64,000 nucleotides of DNA from JADJOY01 sp046331705 [NCBI: bacterium] (GCA_046331705.1 JAXLQJ010000017.1:68439-132438), one strand, 5' to 3'; positions 9,886 to 19,208 are shown, counted from the stretch's first letter. Made by a program: numbers and translations. The notes: a model not told the origin generated them from the sequence alone.

Positions 9886-10990
9886 AGATCGGCGTGGGCG
9901 GACGCTCGACGGAGGCCTCGACCGCCCCGACGTCGCAAAAGGCGCCCGGAATCCCGTCTCCGTCCACCGGTCGAGCGAGCCCCCGCTGATCCTTCGCGAG
10001 ACAGGCGGGTGTGATGCCCTGATCCCGCGCCGCGCTGGATGGCGATGGCACCCGGGTGCGCGTCGGTCCACCGTGATCCGCGAGGGAGCCGAGCCCCAAC
10101 GAGATCGACGACACTCCCGGATGATCGCTGGCCAGACCGAAGCCGCAGGTGTCTCCGGCCGACTCGATGTTGCCTCCCTCGCTGTCGACGACGGCAGCGT
10201 TGAACGCGACACAGCTTCCCGCCACGATCGAGTTGGCGAACGCAACGGAGGTGCCGTCGCCCGTCGCGAACACGGCCGTGTCGTCGCCGCTCGCTCGCAC
10301 GGTGCACTGCTGGCACGTGACCACGCTGCCACCGACGGCCTCGATCTCGTCGGCGTTCAGATTCGAGTCGAGCGTCACGTTCTCGAGCGTCGCCGTGGAC
10401 TGGACGATCGCCAGGCCGCCCCCGTCGTTGTCGGCGATCGTCGACTCGTGGACGATCAACGCGCCGAAGGCGGCGACCTGCACGCCGCCGGGCGGCACCC
10501 CCATCGGCGCGACGTTGCCCCGCACCTCGGAGCGCTCGAGCGTGAGCGTGCCGCCGCTGACGTTGATCCCCGCGGGGGCGGTCCCCGCTCCACCCCGAAT
10601 GGTGACACCGTCGATTCGCACCGAGGTTCCGTCGCCCAGGATCTCGATCACCCGGTCGAGGCCCGCCGCATCGATGACGGTCATCGTGGCGCCTTGGCCG
10701 ATGATCTCGAGGTCGTTCGTGATGTCCAGATCGCCGGTCAGCGCGGCGTTCTCGCTCGCACCGGCGCGGGCGAGCGTGTAGGTACCCGCGGACAAGAGGA
10801 TGCGGTCCAACGAGCCGCCCTGGTTCGCGGCCCGGACGGCCTCGCGCAGCGAGCAGTCGATCGTCACGCAGAAATCGGGCGCGGGGTCCGAGTACGTGGT
10901 CACCCAGTAGTCCGTGGCTCGCGCGAGACCGGCGAACGACGGCCACGCCGCCAAGAGAACGATCGCGGTGGCCCGCGAAATCCGATGCAT
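9830..10990 (-). CDS. Secreted beta-helix protein with CSLREA domain
   Basis: A 386-residue exported protein. A signal peptide (about residues 1-25, ending GLARA) is followed directly by the [12 protein letters not shown] motif typical of CSLREA-domain proteins, then by repeats of short beta strands rich in Gly, Thr, Val and Asn (for example [31 protein letters not shown]), the pattern of a right-handed parallel beta-helix. Such proteins are cell-surface or extracellular, often polymorphic outer-membrane-like or polysaccharide-binding. Function unknown. It converges on the TetR gene with 56 bp of coding overlap. ATG 10990 was chosen because it begins the signal peptide. Confidence 0.78.
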   Translation of the reverse strand: MHRISRATAIVLLAAWPSFAGLARATDYWVTTYSDPAPDFCVTIDCSLREAVRAANQGGSLDRILLSAGTYTLARAGASENAALTGDLDITNDLEIIGQGATMTVIDAAGLDRVIEILGDGTSVRIDGVTIRGGAGTAPAGINVSGGTLTLERSEVRGNVAPMGVPPGGVQVAAFGALIVHESTIADNDGGGLAIVQSTATLENVTLDSNLNADEIEAVGGSVVTCQQCTVRASGDDTAVFATGDGTSVAFANSIVAGSCVAFNAAVVDSEGGNIESAGDTCGFGLASDHPGVSSISLGLGSLADHGGPTRTRVPSPSSAARDQGITPACLAKDQRGLARPVDGDGIPGAFCDVGAVEASVERPPTPIFNDGVEQRSTAAWSDRAP

Positions 10991-11173
10991 GGCGCCCCCT
11001 CGCGGCCGCGAGCCTCGATTCGTGCCGCGCCGCTCGTCCGACGATACGCACACGGCCAAGCCGGCCCCAAACCGAGGGAATCCGCCGCTGGCCACGAACC
11101 GGACCGCGGCGTAGCCTGTGCGTCTCGCGTCGGGAACGGACGCGAGCGCCATCCACCGTCCGCGGCCACGATC

Positions 11174-11596
11174 GTGAAATCGCTCACCCGCTACCTCACG
11201 TTCCGGGTCCCGGAGCGGATGGACTTCGTGAACGTCACCCCCGACGTCGAGCAAGCCGTCGCCGAGAGCCAGATCGCGGAAGGCCTCTGTCTGGTGAACG
11301 CGATGCACATCACCGCGAGCGTCTTCATCAACGACGACGAGCCGGGGCTGCATCGGGACTACAAGCGCTGGCTCGAGTGGCTGGCCCCCTTCGACCCCAG
11401 CCCCGAGCGCTACCAGCACAATCGCACCGGCGAGGACAACGGCGACGCCCACCACAAGCGTCAGATCATGGGCCGCGAGGTGGTGGTGGCGATCACCAAG
11501 GGCAAGCTCGACCTCGGACCGTGGGAGCAGATCTTCTACGGCGAATTCGACGGCAAGCGCCCCAAGCGCGTGCTGATCAAGATCATCGGCGAATAG
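11174..11596 (+). CDS. yjbQ: YjbQ/UPF0047 family protein
   Basis: A 140-residue member of the widely conserved YjbQ (UPF0047) family, linked in E. coli to a weak thiamin phosphate synthase activity; true role unsettled. The family core is complete: [36 protein letters not shown] and the C-terminal [11 protein letters not shown]. The GTG at 11174 begins [10 protein letters not shown], which aligns with the usual MKSLTEYLTF start of the family, so it is preferred over a downstream ATG at 11219. It ends 25 bp before the acyl-CoA dehydrogenase gene on the same strand. Confidence 0.92.
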   Translation: MKSLTRYLTFRVPERMDFVNVTPDVEQAVAESQIAEGLCLVNAMHITASVFINDDEPGLHRDYKRWLEWLAPFDPSPERYQHNRTGEDNGDAHHKRQIMGREVVVAITKGKLDLGPWEQIFYGEFDGKRPKRVLIKIIGE

Positions 11597-11621
11597 CCGC
11601 GCGCCGCGCGAGGCAGACCCC

Positions 11622-12827
11622 ATGACCTTCCAAGGTGTCGATTTCTACGACGTCGACTCGCTTCTCACCGACGACGAGCGCCAGGTGCGCGACACCGTCC
11701 GCCGCTTCGTCGACGACGAGGTGATGCCGATCATCGCCGCCCACTACCTCGAAGGGCGCTTCCCGAAGCAGCTCGTGCCGCGCATGGGCGAGCTCGGCGT
11801 GCTCGGCGCGAACCTGCCCACCGAGCACGGCTGCGCCGGGCTCGGCAACGTGGCCTACGGCCTCATCATGCAAGAGCTCGAGCGCGGGGACAGCGCGGTG
11901 CGCTCGTTCGCGTCCGTGCAAGGCGCGCTCGTGATGTACCCGATCCACGCGTTCGGCAGCGAGGCACAGAAGAAGGAATGGTTGCCCAGGCTCGCGCGCG
12001 GCGAGGCGGTGGGCTGCTTCGGGCTGACCGAGCCGGACTTCGGCTCGAATCCCGCCGGCATGATCACCCGCGCCGAGCGCATCGCCAGCGGTTGGAAGCT
12101 CAATGGCACGAAGATGTGGATCACCAACGGGTCCACCGCGGACGTCGCCGTGGTGTGGGCCAAGACGGGCGCGCTCGACGACGCCAAGTCCATCCGCGGA
12201 TTCGTCGTCCCCACCCGCACCCCTGGCTTCTCGGCGCGCGACCAGAAGGGAAAGCTCTCGCTGCGGGCGAGCGACACCAGCGAGATCCACCTCGAGGACG
12301 TGGTGCTACCCGAAGACGCGGTGTTGCCGAAGAGCGGCGGGCTCAAGAGCCCGCTCCAATGCCTGACCCAGGCTCGCTACGGCATCTCGTGGGGTGCTCT
12401 CGGCTCCGCGCTCGCGTGCTTCGACGAGGCGCGCGGATACGCCACCACGCGCGTGGCCTTCGACCGGCCGATCGGTGCGTTCCAGCTCCAGCAGGCACGC
12501 CTCGCCGAGATGCTCACCGAGATCACCAAGGCGCAGCTCCTCTGCGTGCAGCTCGGCCGGCTCAAGGACCGCGGCACGATGACGCCGCAGCAAGTCAGCC
12601 TGGCCAAGCGCAACAACGTCGCGATGGCCACCGAGGTCGCCCGCGAGACCCGGCGGCTGCTCGGCGCGAACGGCATCCTGGTCGAGTACCAGGCCATGCG
12701 GCACCTGGCCAACCTGGAAAGTGTCTACACCTACGAAGGCACGCACGACGTGCACACGCTGATCCTGGGCCAAGCCGTCACCGGTCTCGATGCGTTCGGC
12801 GCGAGCGTGGCTCCCGAGCGCCGATGA
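11622..12827 (+). CDS. Acyl-CoA dehydrogenase, glutaryl-CoA dehydrogenase-like
   Basis: A 401-residue flavoprotein dehydrogenase. FAD/substrate motifs CFGLTEPDFGSNP and WITNGSTADVAVVWAKT are present, and the catalytic base is Glu372 in YTYEGTHDVHTLILG, the arrangement of glutaryl-CoA dehydrogenase. The segment VRSFASVQGALVMYPIHAFG keeps the arginine used by that enzyme to bind the distal carboxylate, which supports glutaryl-CoA (lysine, tryptophan or aromatic catabolism) as substrate. It probably delivers electrons to ETF. Its stop overlaps the start of the pseudokinase-receiver gene (ATGA), an unexpected pairing of metabolic and signalling genes. Confidence 0.9.
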   Translation: MTFQGVDFYDVDSLLTDDERQVRDTVRRFVDDEVMPIIAAHYLEGRFPKQLVPRMGELGVLGANLPTEHGCAGLGNVAYGLIMQELERGDSAVRSFASVQGALVMYPIHAFGSEAQKKEWLPRLARGEAVGCFGLTEPDFGSNPAGMITRAERIASGWKLNGTKMWITNGSTADVAVVWAKTGALDDAKSIRGFVVPTRTPGFSARDQKGKLSLRASDTSEIHLEDVVLPEDAVLPKSGGLKSPLQCLTQARYGISWGALGSALACFDEARGYATTRVAFDRPIGAFQLQQARLAEMLTEITKAQLLCVQLGRLKDRGTMTPQQVSLAKRNNVAMATEVARETRRLLGANGILVEYQAMRHLANLESVYTYEGTHDVHTLILGQAVTGLDAFGASVAPERR

Positions 12828-14425
12828 TCGATCCCAAGAAGTTCAAGCCGCTCCGATCCGTCGCGCTGTTGTCGCGCGAGGGCACGTCGAAGGCGGCGGA
12901 AGTCGTCGGCGTGAGCCGCGGTGAGCTGCTCGTCGAAGGCGTCGACGGCCTGCTCGAGGGGACGCTCCTCAAGCTCCAGTTCAAGCTGCCCCACGTCCGC
13001 CAGGAGATGGTGGTGGACGTGCGCGTCATCGGCGAGATCGGCGACGGCACGCCCGCGGCGCCGCTGCTCACCCGGGTGCGGCTGGCCCGGGCCACCGAGG
13101 ACGTGATGCGCGAGATCGACCGGTTCCTGGCGCGCGCGCCGGAATCGGCGGGCGCACCCGCCGCTCCCGCGCAGCCCCCGCCCGCCGCGGCGCCGGGCAC
13201 GCACACCGGCGCGGGCGACGGGCCCAAGACGCTCGGCATCGGTGCGGTGGTGGGTGGGCGCTACCAGATCACGGCGCAGCTCACGCCGGACTCGGCGTTT
13301 CTCGACTTCGAGGGCGTCGACCGCAGCACGGGCAACCCGGTGCTGTTGCGCGCGCTGCGCCCCGACCACCTGACCGACGAGGCCTGGCTCGAGCGTTTCC
13401 GTGAGCTCAACCTCGCCGCGCGCGCCATTCAGCACCCGCACGTGCTCCGGATCTTCGACTACGTGTCCGAGTCCGGTCGCGAGGTCGTGATCACCGAGCA
13501 CGCGCGTGGTCCGCGCCTGACCCAGCTGCTCAAGACCCGAGGGCCCTTCGCGCTCGAATCGCTGGGGCGACTGGCGAGCCAGGTGCTCGCGGGCCTCGCC
13601 GCCGTACGCGCCAAGAACCTGCCGTACGGGTGCATCCATCCGGGACGGGTGCGAATCGCCTCGGGCTTCAACGCGCGCGTCTCGGACCTCGCCGTGGCGC
13701 AGATGCTGCCCCTCGCGTGCATCGCCGCCGACGACGACGCGCTCGCCTACCTGCCGCCGGAGGCGCGCTTGGGCGCGGTTCCGACCGAGCGCGCCGAGGT
13801 GTTCTCGGTCGGCATGCTGCTCTACGCCGTGGCCATCGGCCGCACGCCCTTCAGCGCCGACGAGCGCGCTGGGCTCGAGATCCAGCCGGACCTGGAGCCC
13901 ACGCCGCCGGGCGAATCGGACCCACCCGTTCCCGAGGTGCTGGTGTCGATCATCGAGCGCGCGATCGCGGTCGATCCGCTGGCGCGCTTTCCCACCCTCG
14001 GCGACCTCGCCGCCGAGCTGACGCCGCTCTTCGAGGACGCGCCGCAAGCCCGTCCCGCGCAGAGCCGCATCCTGGTCGTCGAGGACGATCCGAGCCTGCG
14101 CTATCTGATCGTCACGCTGCTGCGTTCGGCGGGCTACGACGTGCTGGTCGCCGAGAACGGCATCGACGCGCTCGAGATCGCGTTCCGCGAGCCCCTCGAT
14201 CTCATCTGCCTCGACATCCGCATGCCCCGCATGGACGGGTTCGAGGTCTGCATGGTGCTACGCTCGGACGAGCGCACCAAGAAGATCCGGATTCTGGTGA
14301 TCAGCGTGGTGACCTCGCAGGATTCGGTGACGCTCATGGAGAGCCTGGGTGCGAGCGATTTCCTGCCCAAGCCCTTCGAGGAAGCGGACCTGTTGACCCG
14401 CGTCTCCACGCTCCTCGCGCGCTGA
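12824..14425 (+). CDS. PilZ-like / pseudokinase / receiver fusion protein
   Basis: A 533-residue signalling protein in three parts. Residues 1-105 resemble a PilZ-type beta-barrel (GVSRGELLVEG), without a clear RxxxR motif. Residues about 145-410 have the layout of a Ser/Thr kinase domain, but the catalytic residues are gone: the VAIK lysine is Arg (LLRALRP), the HRD loop reads YGCIHPGRV, and DFG reads DLA. The last 120 residues are an intact receiver domain (RILVVEDDPSLR, phosphoacceptor Asp464 in LICLDIRMPRMDG, Lys in PKPFEE). It is therefore likely a phosphorylation-switched scaffold, not a kinase. No DNA-binding output is seen. Translation is coupled to the upstream dehydrogenase. Confidence 0.82.
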   Translation: MIDPKKFKPLRSVALLSREGTSKAAEVVGVSRGELLVEGVDGLLEGTLLKLQFKLPHVRQEMVVDVRVIGEIGDGTPAAPLLTRVRLARATEDVMREIDRFLARAPESAGAPAAPAQPPPAAAPGTHTGAGDGPKTLGIGAVVGGRYQITAQLTPDSAFLDFEGVDRSTGNPVLLRALRPDHLTDEAWLERFRELNLAARAIQHPHVLRIFDYVSESGREVVITEHARGPRLTQLLKTRGPFALESLGRLASQVLAGLAAVRAKNLPYGCIHPGRVRIASGFNARVSDLAVAQMLPLACIAADDDALAYLPPEARLGAVPTERAEVFSVGMLLYAVAIGRTPFSADERAGLEIQPDLEPTPPGESDPPVPEVLVSIIERAIAVDPLARFPTLGDLAAELTPLFEDAPQARPAQSRILVVEDDPSLRYLIVTLLRSAGYDVLVAENGIDALEIAFREPLDLICLDIRMPRMDGFEVCMVLRSDERTKKIRILVISVVTSQDSVTLMESLGASDFLPKPFEEADLLTRVSTLLAR

Positions 14426-14467
14426 GCCGCGCACCGGGCCCAACGAGAGCACGAAAGGTCGTCACCG

Positions 14468-15262
14468 ATGATTCCGTATTTCGTCCAGCCGAGCCTCCAC
14501 CTCTTCGGCCCGTTCACCATCCACGGCTGGGGCGTGGCGGTGTGCACGGGGATCCTCCTCGGCACGTACGTGGCCGCCAAGCGCGCCGAGACCCTCGGCC
14601 TCGACCCCGACGTCGTGAACGACTACGGCGTGTGGGCCGTCGTCTCCGGCTTCATCGGCGCCCACATCGTCGAGACCGTCTTCTACGAGACCGACGCCTT
14701 CCTCAAGAACCCGCTCGAGATCCTCAAGATCTGGCAGGGGTTCTCGTCGTACGGCGGCTTCATTGGCACCTTCGTCGGGACGCTGATCTTCCGGCGGGTG
14801 CGCAAGATCCGCTTTCTCGACTACGCCGACTCGATCGCCCTCGGCATGGCTCCCGCGTGGATGTTCGGGCGCATCGGCTGCTTCATGGCGCACGATCACC
14901 TGGGCATCCACTCGAACTCGTTCCTGGCGGTGAAGTTCCCCGATGGCGGCCGCTTCGATCTCGGCCTTCTCGAAGCGCTGCTCTCCGCGGGCCTCACGCT
15001 GCTCATGATGTCGATGCGGAACGTCAAGGGGCGTGGCGTCTCCGCCGGCACGCTGATGTTCGCGTACTCGCTGGCGCGCTTCTTCCTCGACTTCCTTCGC
15101 ATCGGCGACACCACCTATTTCGGCCTCACGCCCGCCCAGTACGGAACGTTCCTGATCGGCGGCCTCGGCGTGTGGATGGTGGTGCGCGCCCGCCGCGAGC
15201 TCGTGAACGACCCCGAAGCCGCCAAGCTGCGGACCCTGCCCGCCCCCGCATCGGCGGCGTAG
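14468..15262 (+). CDS. Lgt family prolipoprotein diacylglyceryl transferase (atypical)
   Basis: A 264-residue polytopic membrane protein of the Lgt family, which transfers diacylglycerol from phosphatidylglycerol to the lipobox cysteine. The N-terminus (IHGWGVAVCTGILLG), SSYGGFIGTFVG and the signature GRIGCFMAHDHLG identify the family. Differences from E. coli Lgt are marked: the conserved His of the HGG motif is Tyr (SSYGG), the Asn of GRIGNF is Cys, and the following glutamate-containing NGE is replaced by AHDH. The signature arginine and the ARFFLDFLR arginine remain. It may be a second, specialised Lgt, or have changed activity. The gene is followed by two hairpins. Confidence 0.8.
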   Translation: MIPYFVQPSLHLFGPFTIHGWGVAVCTGILLGTYVAAKRAETLGLDPDVVNDYGVWAVVSGFIGAHIVETVFYETDAFLKNPLEILKIWQGFSSYGGFIGTFVGTLIFRRVRKIRFLDYADSIALGMAPAWMFGRIGCFMAHDHLGIHSNSFLAVKFPDGGRFDLGLLEALLSAGLTLLMMSMRNVKGRGVSAGTLMFAYSLARFFLDFLRIGDTTYFGLTPAQYGTFLIGGLGVWMVVRARRELVNDPEAAKLRTLPAPASAA

Positions 15263-15287
15263 CGCGCGACCCGTCGCGGTCGCGCGC
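15262..15287. terminator. Hairpin after the Lgt gene
   Basis: A perfect 10-bp inverted repeat (GCGCGCGACC / GGTCGCGCGC) with a 6-base loop begins at the last base of the Lgt stop codon. There is no T-tract, so on its own it is a weak terminator candidate or an mRNA-stabilising stem. Confidence 0.45.
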
Positions 15288-15298
15288 CATGGAGAGCG

Positions 15299-15329
15299 AA
15301 CGGGCCCAGGGATCACCCCTGGGCCCGTT
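15299..15329. terminator. Strong bidirectional terminator hairpin
   Basis: A perfect 13-bp stem (AACGGGCCCAGGG / CCCTGGGCCCGTT) with a 5-base loop lies between the convergent Lgt gene and the small secreted protein gene. The AA at one end and TT at the other give only short tails, but position and stem strength fit a shared terminator. Confidence 0.8.
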
Positions 15330-15370
15330 GCTGCGTTCGAGGCGCCAACGCGCGCGACGGCGCGCGCGGC

Positions 15371-15823
15371 TCAGCGTGCGCCGGGTTGGCGGCCGAGCTC
15401 TTGGATCTTCGTGAGGTAGCGCTGCAGGACTTGAGTCTGTTCGTTCGCCCACGCCACACAGCTTCCCATGTGCTTGCGGGCCTCCGAGCCTTCCTTGCAC
15501 TCCTTGGCGGCTCGCGAGAAATCTCGCTCGGCACCCTGGGTGAGCGCCAGCGCCTGGCCGGTGTTGCTCTGGGCGAGCGGCGCCGCGTCCTCCGCCTTCT
15601 TGAGCCCCTCGTCGTAGAGGTCGCGGCCCTTCTGCGAGCAATCCTGGCCGACGGTGGTCGCGGCCTGGGAGCAGCCCTTCTGCAGCTCGATCTGTTGCTG
15701 GATGTGGTTCACCGGCTCGGCGGACGCGCTGCCGACGCCGACCGCGAGCCCGGAGGCCATCGCCAGCCCGATCGCAAGCGCCTCCGCTCGCCTTCCCGCC
15801 GACCGCGACGATCGCCGTGCCAT
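15371..15823 (-). CDS. Small secreted cysteine-containing protein, unknown
   Basis: A 150-residue protein with a signal peptide (hydrophobic AIGLAMASGLAVGVGSASA, cleavage near residue 35) and a mostly helical, Gln- and Lys-rich mature part with four cysteines (for example QKGCSQAATTVGQDCSQKG and KECKEGS). I do not recognise a family. ATG 15823 has GGAGG seven bases upstream. It lies 20 bp behind the GspF-like gene on the same strand, so it may be a periplasmic component or substrate of that system, which is an inference from position only. Confidence 0.7.
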   Translation of the reverse strand: MARRSSRSAGRRAEALAIGLAMASGLAVGVGSASAEPVNHIQQQIELQKGCSQAATTVGQDCSQKGRDLYDEGLKKAEDAAPLAQSNTGQALALTQGAERDFSRAAKECKEGSEARKHMGSCVAWANEQTQVLQRYLTKIQELGRQPGAR

Positions 15824-15843
15824 GTCGATCCTCCGTCCGCGTC

Positions 15844-17133
15844 TCACTGCACGACCTGGATCAGTCGGAAGTACGGCAGGAACATCGAGAGCGCCACGAA
15901 CAGCACGACGACGCCCATGAAGCCGAGCAAGAGCGGCTCGACCAGCGTGCCCACGACCGCGGTCTGGTAGTCGACCTCGCGCTGGTGATGGCTCGCCACC
16001 GCCGCCATCGCCTCGGGCATGCGCCCCGACTCCTCGCCGACGGCGACCATGTCGAGCACCAGGCTGGGCAGGAAGCGAAACGGCAGGAAGCTCTCGTGGA
16101 GCGTCCGGCCGCGCTCGACGTTGCCGCGGATGTAGCGGAACGCGTCCTGGAACAGGATGTTCGGGATCGCCTCGCCCACCAGATCGAGGGTCTTGAGCAG
16201 CGGCACGCCGGCCTGGAGCAGGATCGACATCATCGTCGAGAACTGCACCGTGTAGATGTTGGTGAGGATGGGCCCGAAGATGGGCAGGTGCACCTCGATG
16301 CGGTGCAGGAGCGGCTTGAACCCGCCGCGCTTGCGCGCCTGCAAGAACACGAGATACGCGACCAGCAGCGAGAGCACGATCCACGCCCAAGCATTCGTCA
16401 CGGCGTTCGAGAAGCCGAACACGATCCGGGTGATCGTGGGCAGGTCGGCGCTGTTCATCTCGAGCTGATCCTTGAAGACCGGGATCACGAAGACCAGCAG
16501 CACCAGCACCACGGCAATGGCGAGGACGAACACGATGAGCGGATAGGTGACCGCCTTCGAGAGCGTGCGCTTGGTGTCGGACTCGCGATCGCGGTAATTG
16601 GCGAGGTAGTCGATCACCTTCACGAGCGAACCCGACTCCTCACCGGTGCGGATCACGCTGACGATCATGTTGTTGAACCAGCGCGGGTGCTTGGCGAGCG
16701 CCGCCCACAGCTGGATTCCGCGCTCGACGTCGGTCATCACCTCCGTCAGCGAGGCGCGGAACTCGGCGCTCTCGCTACGCGTGCTCAGGATCTGAAGCGC
16801 CCGCATCAACGGGATGCCCGCGCTCAAGAGCACCGAGAGCTGCCGCAGGAAGACGTTCACCACCTCGGGATCGGGCTTGCGCGAGCTGCGCGCGAACGGA
16901 TTCGACGGTGCGGCGTTGCTGCTCGCGGCACTCGGCGGCGGCGGTGGCGGCGGCGCGGCGGAGGAAGCGCCGCCGACTCCCGCACCCGGCAGCTCGTCGG
17001 CGGTCTTGGCCGCGAGGGTCTGGCGGATCGAGTCGGCAACCGATCCGCTCGCGGCTGCCGGCGCGGGCGCCGGTGCGGCAGCGGACGACGCCGCCGCCTT
17101 GCTGGACTTCGACTGCTTCTTGGTTTCGGCCAT
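15844..17133 (-). CDS. Type II secretion / type IV pilus inner-membrane protein (GspF/PilC)
   Basis: A 429-residue platform protein. After an Ala/Lys/Ser/Pro-rich disordered N-terminus (about 90 residues) come two T2SSF domains (VNVFLRQLSVLLSAGIPLMRALQIL; then YTVQFSTMMSILLQAGVPLLKTLDL) with three membrane segments, the usual GspF/PilC topology. It would anchor pseudopilin assembly and contact the GspE ATPase encoded 95 bp upstream. The ATG at 17133 begins MAETKKQ; a start at 17184 is possible but has no better ribosome site. No pseudopilin, secretin or GspL/M gene is nearby, so its system is either split or minimal. Confidence 0.88.
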   Translation of the reverse strand: MAETKKQSKSSKAAASSAAAPAPAPAAASGSVADSIRQTLAAKTADELPGAGVGGASSAAPPPPPPPSAASSNAAPSNPFARSSRKPDPEVVNVFLRQLSVLLSAGIPLMRALQILSTRSESAEFRASLTEVMTDVERGIQLWAALAKHPRWFNNMIVSVIRTGEESGSLVKVIDYLANYRDRESDTKRTLSKAVTYPLIVFVLAIAVVLVLLVFVIPVFKDQLEMNSADLPTITRIVFGFSNAVTNAWAWIVLSLLVAYLVFLQARKRGGFKPLLHRIEVHLPIFGPILTNIYTVQFSTMMSILLQAGVPLLKTLDLVGEAIPNILFQDAFRYIRGNVERGRTLHESFLPFRFLPSLVLDMVAVGEESGRMPEAMAAVASHHQREVDYQTAVVGTLVEPLLLGFMGVVVLFVALSMFLPYFRLIQVVQ

Positions 17134-17228
17134 TGGGGGGACCCCTTCGAACGAGAGCGGGTTGGAGGAACTCCCCTCGACCATCGCGCCCAGCGCGCGG
17201 AGCGCCCGATCCGCGCGGCAGGCGATCG

Positions 17229-18464
17229 TCAGCCGAGGACGCGCACGTACTCCTCGATCGTCGTCAGCCCTTCACGGACCTTGGCGAGCCCCGAATCGCG
17301 CAGGGTTCGCAGTCCGTCGTCCAGGGCTTGCTTGCGAATCTGCTCTTCGGTGGCGCCCGACATGATGAGGCTGCGCACCTTGTTGGTCACGTTGAAGATC
17401 TCGAAGATGCCGAGTCGGCCGCGATAGCCCGTGTTGAAGCACGCCTCGCAACCCGCGCCGCGCACCAGGTTGTAGCCGCTCATGTCCTTCGCCGAGAGGT
17501 GGAGCGCCTCGGCGGCGGCCTTCTTGTTGCGGATCGGCTCGGCGCAGTGGCTGCAGACCTTGCGCACCAACCGCTGCGCCAGCGAGCCCACCAGCGCGTT
17601 CGCGATCAGGAAGCGGTTGATGTTGAAGTTCGTGAGCGTGGTCACCGAGCCCACGGCCTCGTTGGCGTGCAGCGTCGAGAACACCAACATGCCGGTGAGC
17701 CCGGCGCGGATGGCGATCTTCGCCGTCTCCTCGTCGCGGATCTCGCCGACCAGGATCACGTTGGGGTCCTGACGCAAGATGGCGCGCAAGCCGTACACGA
17801 AGTCGAACGCGACCTTGTAGTTGACCTCGATCTGGTTCGCCCCGGGGATCACGTACTCGATCGGATCCTCGATGGTCATCACGTTGAGGCCGGCCTTGTC
17901 GATCTTGTTGATGCAGGAATAGAGCGTGGTGGTCTTGCCGCTGCCGACGGGGCCGGTGGCGAGCACGATCCCGTGCGGCTTGGCGATGAAGCCGTCGACG
18001 ATCGCGACTTCCTCGGCGGCCATGCCGAGATCCTCGAGCGAGGTGAACAGGCGCCCGCCCTCGGCGAGCCGGATGCCCATGCGCTCGCCGAAGTTGGTGG
18101 GCACCGTCGCGATGCGCATGTCGTACTCGGACGCCTCGGTGGAGAACCGGTAGTGCCCGTCCTGCGGCAGGCGCCGCTCGGTGATGTCCATGTCCGCGAG
18201 GATCTTGATGCGCGAGATGATCTCGCGGCCGGTCGTGTGATCGACGCGCCCCACCTCGTAGAGGAAGCCATCGACGCGGTAGCGGATGTTGAAGCCGTCG
18301 CGTCGGGGCTCGATGTGGATGTCGGTGGCGCGCGAGCCCACCGCCTTCTCGATCAGCGTGGCGACGGTCTCGACGGCGGAGTTCGTGTTGATGGGCAGCG
18401 GCTCACCCGCGAAGCGCAGGTTGGCACCGCGCGAGGCCACCGAGCTGGAAGCGAGCTCCGCCAT
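17229..18464 (-). CDS. Type II secretion / pilus assembly ATPase (GspE/PilB), short form
   Basis: A 411-residue assembly ATPase. It has the N2 domain (SRATDIHIEPRRDGFNIRYRVDG), Walker A (GPVGSGKTTTLYS, about residue 173), the Asp box (TIEDPIEY), Walker B (ILVGEIRDEETA), the His box (STLHANEA) and the tetracysteine zinc site (CSHC ... CEAC). It lacks the N1 domain that full GspE and PilB proteins (about 500-570 residues) use to dock on GspL or PilM, consistent with no such partner gene here. A GGAG site precedes ATG 18464. It works with the adjacent GspF-like protein at the inner membrane. Confidence 0.9.
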   Translation of the reverse strand: MAELASSSVASRGANLRFAGEPLPINTNSAVETVATLIEKAVGSRATDIHIEPRRDGFNIRYRVDGFLYEVGRVDHTTGREIISRIKILADMDITERRLPQDGHYRFSTEASEYDMRIATVPTNFGERMGIRLAEGGRLFTSLEDLGMAAEEVAIVDGFIAKPHGIVLATGPVGSGKTTTLYSCINKIDKAGLNVMTIEDPIEYVIPGANQIEVNYKVAFDFVYGLRAILRQDPNVILVGEIRDEETAKIAIRAGLTGMLVFSTLHANEAVGSVTTLTNFNINRFLIANALVGSLAQRLVRKVCSHCAEPIRNKKAAAEALHLSAKDMSGYNLVRGAGCEACFNTGYRGRLGIFEIFNVTNKVRSLIMSGATEEQIRKQALDDGLRTLRDSGLAKVREGLTTIEEYVRVLG

Positions 18465-18727
18465 CGAACACTCCTCTCACGCAGTCCCGTGACCGGGAAT
18501 GCACACACCCCTGTTGTGGCCTGCCGTCGCCTCGTCGAGGCACCGAGCTCGCTCCGGGGAACGCCCCGAATCCCCGCGCTCGGCTCGTCGCTCGGTCTCG
18601 ATGCTCGGCGGCGCCCATCGCGCGCGGGCCCGAGGTTCCGAACGAGCGGCGCGATGCTACATCGGCCTTTCGTCGGGCCGCAACCAAATCGCGGTGATCT
18701 TCGAGCGGGACGCCCGCCACACGAGCG

Positions 18728-19204
18728 TCACGCCGTCGTTTTGATCGGCCAGCTCGCGTCGCCGAATCTCGCCCTCGCTGGCACGCGCTCGGAGTCGACG
18801 TGACGCAGCGCGAAGTCGAGCCACGCGTGCCGCCCGAAGCGGGCGGCGAAGCCGCCGTCGACGTCGCCGTAGAGGAACGCGTCGCCACGCATCCGCAAGG
18901 TATCGAGCGCCAGGCGACGCTCGAGCCCGCCCTGACAGGTCACGGGGAGGTGGGCGGGACGGTCCGGGGATGGCGCGTCGGCGAAGCTCGCGATCACGTA
19001 GAGCGCGTCCGCCGGCGCGAGCTCGTTGCGCTCACCCGCGCAGAGCGAGTAGTACCCGCCGGCTTCGTCGCGACGAACGACCGCGAGCAGCTGACGAATC
19101 ACCGCCGCGTCGGCGATCTCCGTCCCGGCGTGGAAGACGCGGCCCTCGAAGTCGATCGAATAGCGATACGTCCGCCGCGGTCTCGATGCCGGCGAGGGCC
19201 CCAC
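18728..19204 (-). CDS. Conserved hypothetical, UPF0598/DUF4505-like
   Basis: A 158-residue soluble protein. The order of segments YRYSIDFEGRVFH, LLAVVRR, YYSLCAGERNELAPAD and a final ALRHVDSERV resembles the UPF0598 (DUF4505) family, found in bacteria and mitochondria, with no assigned activity. The match rests on recalled family pattern and is tentative. The GTG start at 19204 lies five bases behind the stop of the WS/DGAT gene, suggesting translational coupling. The 263 bp between it and the GspE-like gene hold no gene that I can see. Confidence 0.6.
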   Translation of the reverse strand: MGPSPASRPRRTYRYSIDFEGRVFHAGTEIADAAVIRQLLAVVRRDEAGGYYSLCAGERNELAPADALYVIASFADAPSPDRPAHLPVTCQGGLERRLALDTLRMRGDAFLYGDVDGGFAARFGRHAWLDFALRHVDSERVPARARFGDASWPIKTTA

Positions 19205-19208
19205 GTCG

